5,916 nt of DNA from Planctomycetota bacterium (GTDB lineage Bacteria; Planctomycetota; Phycisphaerae; WQYP01). The DNA lies in NCBI GenBank assembly GCA_021828925.1, contig JAJZCT010000235.1:1-5916 (forward strand). Reading direction: 5' to 3'. Made by a program: the position numbers and the translations under genes. Below the pieces are notes generated by a model, which was given only the letters and a program-made list of their open reading frames with translations, made no database searches and was not told the origin of the DNA. Below are positions 1 through 4,316 of this stretch, in pieces. Numbering within the stretch: position 1 is the first letter of the stretch; every line of letters starts with the position of its first letter.

Positions 1-1
1 T

Positions 2-565
2 AATAGAACATTCGACAGGCTGCGGGTGCTGGCTCGTGCGCCGGTGTATTCAAATGCGGGCCTGCGGCTGCGGGCAACTGAAGATGTTTGGCACCGTGCC
101 AGCCACTACATCGACGTGCTTGGAGGGTGGAATCCCGGGGCGGCGGGCGATATTCCGGCATCGCTGGAGCATCTCTTGGCGAAGAGATTGCCATTAAATA
201 TCCGATATCACAACATGGTGCTGCTGGCCACCAATTACGTAGTTTCTGGCGAGGTGCCCGGCACCTATGGCGTAATGCGGTATCTTACGCTGGTCAAAAT
301 CGCGTATGCCCTTGAGATGTACCGCAACGCACACGGCCATTATCCCGCGACGCTTGCGGCCTTGTCACCAGCGTTCTTCAAGCACCCACCCATGGACCCG
401 TTCACTGGAATGGCCCTCGTCTATATCAGGACCAGCGACGGGTACGCACTGGCCCTATCCGAAGCGTGCCTGCATTCGGGGTGGGTGCCCCCGAATTTTG
501 GCCCGTCACGCATCATCATGCCCCCGCCGCCACCGCGGAAATGGCAGAAGGGGCCATTTCCGTGA
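2..565 (+). CDS. Exported-family protein with pseudopilin-like C-terminus, 5'-truncated by window edge
   Basis: The reading frame is open from position 2 (N-R-T-F-D-R-L-R-V) to TGA at 563-565, giving 187 residues. The true start lies to the left, so the GTG at 26-28 should not be taken as the start. The C-terminal part matches the 714-2219 gene product. A helix with YLTLVKIAYALEMYRNAHGHYP is encoded at about 287-346. It is followed by L..L.P and PMDPFTG (389-409), and then by a YIRTSDGYAL strand. This layout recalls the globular half of type II secretion major pseudopilins. The segment near the left edge (DRLRVLARAP) also aligns with NRLRRLSRPT of the paralogue. The tail is proline-rich, with five consecutive Pro residues. 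The molecular function is unknown. By family resemblance it is probably exported, but no signal peptide can be seen because the N-terminus is missing. It converges on its paralogue across a 148-bp gap. Confidence 0.8.
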   Translation, partial: NRTFDRLRVLARAPVYSNAGLRLRATEDVWHRASHYIDVLGGWNPGAAGDIPASLEHLLAKRLPLNIRYHNMVLLATNYVVSGEVPGTYGVMRYLTLVKIAYALEMYRNAHGHYPATLAALSPAFFKHPPMDPFTGMALVYIRTSDGYALALSEACLHSGWVPPNFGPSRIIMPPPPPRKWQKGPFP

Positions 566-696
566 GCCAATCGTGCCGGCGCGAAAACGCATCGTGTCAT
601 CACATTACATTCCGATTCGAACCCAACGCTGCCGCATTGAGCTATGGGCCTGTCTCGAGGGATTCTTGCAAACGCGTGAATTGGCGATTGTTGAAG

Positions 697-719
697 ATTT
701 GAGATCTGAAATCTCAAAT
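697..719. repeat. Perfect 9-bp hairpin between convergent genes
   Basis: ATTTGAGAT (697-705) and ATCTCAAAT (711-719) are exact reverse complements around the 5-base loop CTGAA. The right arm covers the TGA stop codon of the 714-2219 gene (716 down to 714). It lies in the 566-713 gap between two convergent genes, where a shared terminator would be expected. However, neither strand shows a T-run after the stem and the stem is AT-rich. I therefore call it a hairpin or dispersed palindrome, not a proven terminator. I see nothing else in 566-713. Confidence 0.5.
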
Positions 720-2219
720 TCCCGGCGGCAGGGACAGATGTACCGTAATGGGGCGGGCGGGGGGAAGTGTTACGCCGGGGTTTATCGGCGGCGAAAATCC
801 TCCGGGACTAAAGAGCGTGCAGCCTTGTGGTCCGGTGGCGTAGGCAAACGGCTTATTGGTGTAGGGATCCTGTGGGACGGCGGGCAGATATTTTGGGGCA
901 AGTTCCGAGAGGCGATTCGGGAAAGCTTTATGTGCGTTCAGATATGCGGCCAACCCCAGAGACAGCCGACCTAAACGCCGAAAAGCGGCGCAGCGGACTG
1001 ACTCGGCAGTCTGCTCCTCCGCTGTGAGGAGGATTAATCTGTTTATTGGTTTTTTTGCGTGATTCCAAAGGGCAAACGCTTTCTGCAATTCGTGAGCCCT
1101 CTTGCGGTAGTTCTTGATCTCCAAAATTTTAACCATTTGGTTATCCAACCTGTTCCAGGACGCCGGGGTTGCTGTCGGCGGCGCAAACCCGAAGTTTGCG
1201 AGGGCATGCGGCCAGGCCGGTGTTCGCTGTAGGTTGTCCAGCATCATCCATCGCTCGCCGGTGTCGATGGCGGCTCCCACCGATGTGGGCCGGGAAAGTC
1301 TCCGCAGGCGATTCAGGTACTGGCGCAGAGCTTTGGACGACAACTTGTGGGAATCGGCCATTGCGATATCCGCCTGACACCCCATCATCTCAATGGAAAC
1401 AGCTACGAGGTCGGAAATCAGGAAGTGTTCACGGGTTAGTAACCGGGCCAGCCGATGGACGGCCAGCAAATCTTGCTGACATCTCCGCAGGCGGCCCTGA
1501 TGCAATGCCAACATAGCCTGCGCCACAAGTCCGTTGCAAATAGCCTTGGCAGGAGCAAGGGCCGGGAGTATCAAACCCACTGCGGTGGCCATACGGTGGT
1601 CGCCCCCGGCGGGTCCAACCAGCGGCAGGAAAAAGCGTGGACGGGAGAATGCTGACCGTGCGATATCCAAAGCTCCGGCATTGGCATTTAGGAACGCAGC
1701 CGTCCAAGGATTGGCCTTGGCCGACCACGGATGCAAGTAAAGTCTTGCCGGTGTGAATTGCGGCGCAGGGGGTAAATTCCCGGCCAAGCCAAGGTCCTGC
1801 GCTACCGCCGCCGGATCAGCGTGTCGGCGGAACTTCTGATAGCTGACAAAGCGCGGTCCCGTTAAATCACGCTTGGTAATTCCCAGTAATCTGCGCATCT
1901 CGCGTGCGAAGGTTTTATCCGGCACGTTGATGAGTTTTCCAGCCACTACTTTGGTAGTGGAGTCTTGAAACGAGTCCGGTCGGAACAAAATTACCAAAGG
2001 CACCGCAGCATTATTTGACGCGGTGACGCCTTTGCCGAAGCGATTGTTAAACTTCGCCACGTAATTGACGTAGCCATTTTTGGTTAATGGCTCGGTGGAG
2101 CGCAAGGCGGCATGGGTAGCGGGAACCGGAGATGCGACAGCGGCGGGAAAGGCTATTGAGAGAGATAGGGCGGTAAAAGCCCTGAAGAAATAAAGGTGCG
2201 ATTTATTGGATTGCAACAT
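714..2219 (-). CDS. Exported protein, planctomycete-type family with pseudopilin-like C-terminus (501 aa)
   Basis: This is a complete gene. The ATG at 2219-2217 is preceded by AGGAG at 2233-2229 with an 8-base spacer, which fixes the start. Residues 1-29 form a signal peptide: basic start, hydrophobic FTALSLSIAF core, and a likely cut after AVA (residue 29). Residues about 50-80 hold a conserved-looking NYVAKFNNRF...NNAAVPLVIL block. Residues about 170-335 are helical and cover LNANAGALDIAR, LVAQAMLALHQGRL, LLAVHRLARLL and DTGERWMMLDNLQR. I associate this order with a large family of uncharacterised planctomycete proteins. Residues about 410-470 (LGLAAYLNAHKAFP, L..LAPKYLPAVPQDPYT) resemble the C-terminal part of GspG-like pseudopilins, but the N-terminal pilin helix is absent. 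No catalytic motif is recognised and the function is unknown. It is a paralogue of the gene at 2-565 and converges on it. A separate promoter upstream suggests independent transcription. Confidence 0.85.
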   Translation of the reverse strand: MLQSNKSHLYFFRAFTALSLSIAFPAAVASPVPATHAALRSTEPLTKNGYVNYVAKFNNRFGKGVTASNNAAVPLVILFRPDSFQDSTTKVVAGKLINVPDKTFAREMRRLLGITKRDLTGPRFVSYQKFRRHADPAAVAQDLGLAGNLPPAPQFTPARLYLHPWSAKANPWTAAFLNANAGALDIARSAFSRPRFFLPLVGPAGGDHRMATAVGLILPALAPAKAICNGLVAQAMLALHQGRLRRCQQDLLAVHRLARLLTREHFLISDLVAVSIEMMGCQADIAMADSHKLSSKALRQYLNRLRRLSRPTSVGAAIDTGERWMMLDNLQRTPAWPHALANFGFAPPTATPASWNRLDNQMVKILEIKNYRKRAHELQKAFALWNHAKKPINRLILLTAEEQTAESVRCAAFRRLGRLSLGLAAYLNAHKAFPNRLSELAPKYLPAVPQDPYTNKPFAYATGPQGCTLFSPGGFSPPINPGVTLPPARPITVHLSLPPGI

Positions 2220-2223
2220 CCAC

Positions 2224-2273
2224 GATTCTCCTGTGATTTCCTAAACGGATTTTGTTGGCAAACAGGAGAAATC
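2224..2273. promoter_or_regulatory. Inverted repeat containing two divergent ribosome binding sites
   Basis: GATTCTCCTGT (2224-2234) and ACAGGAGAAATC (2262-2273) are reverse complements except for one unpaired base, and are separated by 27 bases. Each arm contains an AGGAG Shine-Dalgarno on one strand: 2233-2229 on the minus strand for the 714-2219 gene, and 2264-2268 on the plus strand for the ATG at 2277. In either transcript the upstream arm would therefore read UCUCCUGU, which can pair with the downstream Shine-Dalgarno. It could be a translational switch, an operator palindrome, or a coincidence caused by two AGGAG sites facing each other. Confidence 0.35.
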
Positions 2274-2302
2274 ATTATGGCGTATAAAACGGCACAACGC
2301 AA
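2274..2302 (-). promoter_or_regulatory. Candidate sigma-70-type promoter for the 714-2219 gene
   Basis: On the minus strand, TTGCGT (2302-2297, three of six matches to TTGACA) is followed after exactly 17 bases by CATAAT (2279-2274, five of six matches to TATAAT). Transcription would begin near 2267 and give a leader of about 48 bases with the AGGAG ribosome binding site. The placement fits the complete gene starting at 2219. The -35 is weak, and promoter consensus in this phylum is not well known to me. Confidence 0.35.
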
Positions 2303-2543
2303 AATGAAAGGCACCTGGCGCGAAAACCAAGCGTGCCTTCGGGAACAATGTTGCACCAGCGCCTCACTCTCCGATATTAACGCTTCCGCGTGGAGCTTGG
2401 AGCGTTTCCGAGGAGCGAAATCTGTGCCCCAATCCGCCGATTTCTTCGCAGCGCGCAAAGATTTTCTGTGTAATGCTTTCCGACGCAATTCCGCAGGAAT
2501 CCGTCCCATCCGGAGCGTCAGTGGAACCATCGGTGTCTTATGA
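2277..2543 (+). CDS. Doubtful small ORF, 88 aa, no recognised family
   Basis: The ATG at 2277-2279 has a good AGGAG (2264-2268) with an 8-base spacer, and the frame runs to TGA at 2541-2543. The product is basic and cysteine-containing (MAYKTAQRKMKGTWREN, then ACLREQCC), with no signal peptide or membrane segment. I recognise no family. In favour are the ribosome binding site and the fit of the ORF into the 325-base interval between two minus-strand genes, ending one base before the stop of the 2545-2931 gene. Against it are the lack of homology, a better-placed promoter and terminator-like hairpin for the minus strand within its first 65 bases, and the ease with which an ORF of this size arises by chance. 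If it is not a gene, 2220-2544 holds only the regulatory elements listed separately. Confidence 0.25.
   Translation: MAYKTAQRKMKGTWRENQACLREQCCTSASLSDINASAWSLERFRGAKSVPQSADFFAARKDFLCNAFRRNSAGIRPIRSVSGTIGVL
2301..2340 (-). terminator. Weak terminator-like hairpin downstream of the pilin/membrane-protein unit
   Basis: AAGGCAC (2308-2314) and GTGCCTT (2333-2339) are perfect reverse complements around 18 bases, with an additional TGG/CCA pairing possible inside. Read on the minus strand, the stem is followed by TCATTTT, a broken T-run. It lies about 205 bases after the stop at 2545 and just before the candidate promoter of the next gene, which is a sensible place to end the 3950-2545 transcript. 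The stem is short and the loop long. Confidence 0.25.
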
Positions 2544-2544
2544 A

Positions 2545-2931
2545 CTAAGGGCGGTTCAGCATCACTACCAAAATAACGGCGAACTGGAGTATTGTAAGCG
2601 CTGCCATCGCCAGCAATGGCACTATTGCCAGAACTATTGCACCTTTGCCGGCCTTTGTTTTTGCCCGGCGAATATCGCGACGAACTCGTCCAAGCCCGGC
2701 CAATGATAGAAATCCCGCAGCAGTGGCCATCGTGATCCAGAGCTTGGCGGGTAAGGTCGGGAACCAATCGGGATTAAAGAACGCCTCCGCCAAAACTGGA
2801 ACCCACATTGCCAGTGCGACCGCAAGAATTCCACCCACCGATCTTGGAGGAATCTCAGCTAATAGCCAATTGACAATGCCCCCGTGCTTTCTTGGAACGC
2901 TGTTCGGGTTGATGGGTTGCGATACGTCCAA
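2545..2931 (-). CDS. Small three-helix integral membrane protein, coupled to the prepilin-like gene
   Basis: I do not recognise a named family. I chose the TTG at 2931-2929 because a perfect GGAGGT lies 7 bases upstream, inside the last codons (R-W-stop) of the upstream gene, and only two bases separate that TGA from the TTG. An ATG at 2991 is in frame but would overlap the upstream gene by 58 bases and lacks such a site. The 128-residue product has three hydrophobic stretches: about 33-51, 63-81, and a long one at 97-124. The loop at 82-96 (RVRRDIRRAKTKAGK) is strongly basic. By the positive-inside rule this places that loop and the N-terminus in the cytoplasm, with the tryptophan- and proline-containing loop at 52-62 outside. 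Coupled translation suggests a roughly fixed ratio to the prepilin-like protein and a shared envelope role, such as anchoring or assembly. This is inference. Confidence 0.75.
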   Translation of the reverse strand: MDVSQPINPNSVPRKHGGIVNWLLAEIPPRSVGGILAVALAMWVPVLAEAFFNPDWFPTLPAKLWITMATAAGFLSLAGLGRVRRDIRRAKTKAGKGAIVLAIVPLLAMAALTILQFAVILVVMLNRP

Positions 2932-2944
2932 CTTCACCACCTCC
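2929..2944 (-). promoter_or_regulatory. Shine-Dalgarno GGAGGT inside the upstream gene, deciding a TTG start
   Basis: On the minus strand the sequence reads GGAGGTGGTGAAGTTG. GGAGGT encodes part of the final R-W codons of the prepilin-like gene, TGA is its stop (2936-2934), and TTG (2931-2929) starts the next gene. A ribosome finishing the first gene would stop directly over the second start, so re-initiation is likely. Confidence 0.7.
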
Positions 2945-3950
2945 GCATTTTTTTGCCGTACCGACTGCCGTTGCGAACCGGAACCATGCAAATGTCATAA
3001 TCAGGCTTGAGGCCGAGGATTGTCGGCACCACGGCGGCATCGCCCAATTCGCTCAAGCCCACCTGCGGAGCAGCCACGGAATCGCCATGGCCACGGTACT
3101 CATGACGATAATACGTGAAAATATTGTCATGGTGGATGCCGCAATACGGGTTGGTATTCCATGAAACATGATCATCCCCGAACCCGACATTCTGACCCCT
3201 GCCCCGGTGATTCATGGAATTATAAATATAATTTCCAAAAGTGTTATCCCCTGGTAACGTCGTAGCAATGCGATTATCCCGGCCAATCGCCGCAATATCC
3301 GCCGGGGCCATGTCGCTGACCAACGCCACCTTCGAGCCGTCGTCGTCCCTCCACCAACTTCCAACCCGTGCTATTTTCGCGGTAGAAGCGGGCCGCCACG
3401 GATAGGCGATGGAATAGCTTTCCCCCTGGCCATCAGAATTCGGAGTTTTTCTATTTTTCATCACGCCAAAGTTCGGCTGAAACTGCGGGTCGTTATCCGT
3501 TCCCGTTGATTTATATTCCTCCGATGGCGTGGTCGCAATCGGGTCCGACGGGCAGATAAAACTTTTTGGATTTTCCTGTCCTTCAAGTACCAGCAGCCAC
3601 AAGCATGCCAGCGGGTTACCTAGATCGGAGCCATGTGGCATTTTACTGTTACCAAACCATGCGGAAATAACGGTTTTGGCGGTGGGAACGGCGCGCAAAT
3701 TCATAGGAGCCTGCGGCACATTGCTGTAAGTAGTTCCATCCGGTCCGGGCGTGCACGGAAGCTGGCCATTGTTGCTTTGAGCATAAATGATCATGGATTG
3801 GATAATTCCGCGCACATTAGCAGAACAAACGGCGCGGTTGGCAAGATACTTCGGCCTCGCCAAGAAAGGGATCAGGCAAGTGAGCAGGGCCGCCGCCACG
3901 ATCACCACAATCAGTTCCAGCCGCATGATTCCGTATAATAACCGGTTCAT
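2934..3950 (-). CDS. Prepilin-like protein with variant H-X9-DG C-terminal motif (338 aa)
   Basis: I chose the ATG at 3950 because it gives a seven-residue leader, MNRLLYG, followed by IMRLELIVVIVAAALLTC. Aligned with the usual G/FTLIELLVVIAI, this places Gly at -1 and Glu at +5 (residue 12), as type IV prepilins require. No clear ribosome binding site precedes it. The segment after the helix (C42-SANVRGIIQSMIIYAQSNNGQLP) and the CPSDP at 133-137 are typical of planctomycete prepilin-type proteins. The C-terminal signature is H248-X10-D259-D260-H followed by NPYCG and DNIFTYY (268-281), a variant of the H-X9-DG processing-associated domain. The expected role is a surface or periplasmic pilin-like subunit, cut and N-methylated by a PilD-type peptidase. 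The substrate or structure it serves is unknown. About 55 residues follow the signature and end in a basic KKMRRW tail. The stop lies two bases before the small membrane-protein gene, forming a coupled pair. Confidence 0.85.
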   Translation of the reverse strand: MNRLLYGIMRLELIVVIVAAALLTCLIPFLARPKYLANRAVCSANVRGIIQSMIIYAQSNNGQLPCTPGPDGTTYSNVPQAPMNLRAVPTAKTVISAWFGNSKMPHGSDLGNPLACLWLLVLEGQENPKSFICPSDPIATTPSEEYKSTGTDNDPQFQPNFGVMKNRKTPNSDGQGESYSIAYPWRPASTAKIARVGSWWRDDDGSKVALVSDMAPADIAAIGRDNRIATTLPGDNTFGNYIYNSMNHRGRGQNVGFGDDHVSWNTNPYCGIHHDNIFTYYRHEYRGHGDSVAAPQVGLSELGDAAVVPTILGLKPDYDICMVPVRNGSRYGKKMRRW

Positions 3951-4001
3951 GGCTGCCAAGGGTAACTCGCCCCATTGACGCAAGTCAAGAAAAATCCGAT
4001 G

Positions 4002-4019
4002 GTGTACTTCGTGTACTTC
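4002..4019. repeat. Two perfect tandem copies of a 9-bp unit
   Basis: GTGTACTTC occurs twice back to back (4002-4010 and 4011-4019). Read on the other strand it is GAAGTACAC repeated, which would encode E-V-H-E-V-H if translated. Short intergenic repeats of this flavour are, from memory, common in planctomycete and verrucomicrobial genomes, so it may be a copy of a dispersed element. No function is implied. Confidence 0.5.
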
Positions 4020-4178
4020 CCCAGGATATCCGTTCCAATATTCCGGACAAGAGTTTTTTCGCACGGCACGCATGGCCGTGAAATCAAAATAGGTTCTCGA
4101 TTCCTGAAAGTTCGACAGTCCGTCGTGCTTATCCGCACAGTCCGGTGCGCCAGTGATGTCACGGGGTAATAGAAAGCG

Positions 4179-4215
4179 GGCGAAATTGGCCACGAGTTAT
4201 CCGCCACAATTCGCC
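4179..4215 (-). terminator. Bulged hairpin, possible terminator of the DUF6493-family gene
   Basis: GGCGAAATTG (4179-4188) and CAATTCGCC (4207-4215) pair over nine base pairs with one bulged A and an 18-base loop. On the minus strand the stem is followed by CGCTTTCTATT, a poor T-run. It lies about 100 bases past the stop at 4317, a reasonable position for ending that transcript. A shorter 5-bp stem ACCGC/GCGGT (4250-4254 and 4262-4266) lies nearer the stop and is weaker. Confidence 0.25.
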
Positions 4216-4316
4216 TTCAACTGGGCTCGGCGTCCACGCCGCAAACAATACCGCTTCGATGGCGGTTCCTACCCGTATTTTCCGCCTCTCCGCTTTTGTT
4301 TCTGCAGGCCGTCACG

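Larger units (their letters stand above)
3951..4316. other. 366-bp intergenic region without a credible gene
   Basis: This lies between the prepilin-like gene and the DUF6493-family gene, which point the same way. The prepilin frame stays open upstream to a GTG at 4193, but those 81 residues look non-coding and would bury the pilin leader. I see a 9-bp tandem duplication (4002-4019), a 6-bp inverted repeat CACGGC/GCCGTG (4062-4067 and 4075-4080), and a bulged hairpin (4179-4215). A TTGACT at 3989-3984 on the minus strand has no matching -10 box 16-18 bases downstream, so the prepilin promoter is not located. Confidence 0.6.

Noticed and set aside
750..765. G-rich run GGGGCGGGCGGGGGG as a possible G-quadruplex
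   Set aside because: It has only three separated G-runs and lies in the coding sequence of the 714-2219 gene, where the minus strand encodes the LPPARP segment. Codon content explains it.
306..974. 222-codon ORF on the plus strand
   Set aside because: It spans the 3' ends of two real genes in another frame or strand and the gap between them, and its sequence has no family resemblance.
1014..1031. Inverted repeat CTCCTC/GAGGAG with a 6-base loop
   Set aside because: It is internal to the 714-2219 gene (encoding TAEEQ). The stem is short, and there is no T-run or neighbouring gene boundary.
2153..2767. 204-codon ORF on the minus strand
   Set aside because: It overlaps the ends of two better supported minus-strand genes in a different frame. 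The sequence is low-quality and lacks a ribosome binding site that would outrank theirs.
3951..4193. 81-codon in-frame upstream extension of the prepilin-like gene to a GTG at 4193
   Set aside because: It would bury the GIMRLELIVV cleavage site 88 residues inside the protein. The extra residues look like translated intergenic repeat (EVHEVHH) and the start has only a weak ribosome binding site.
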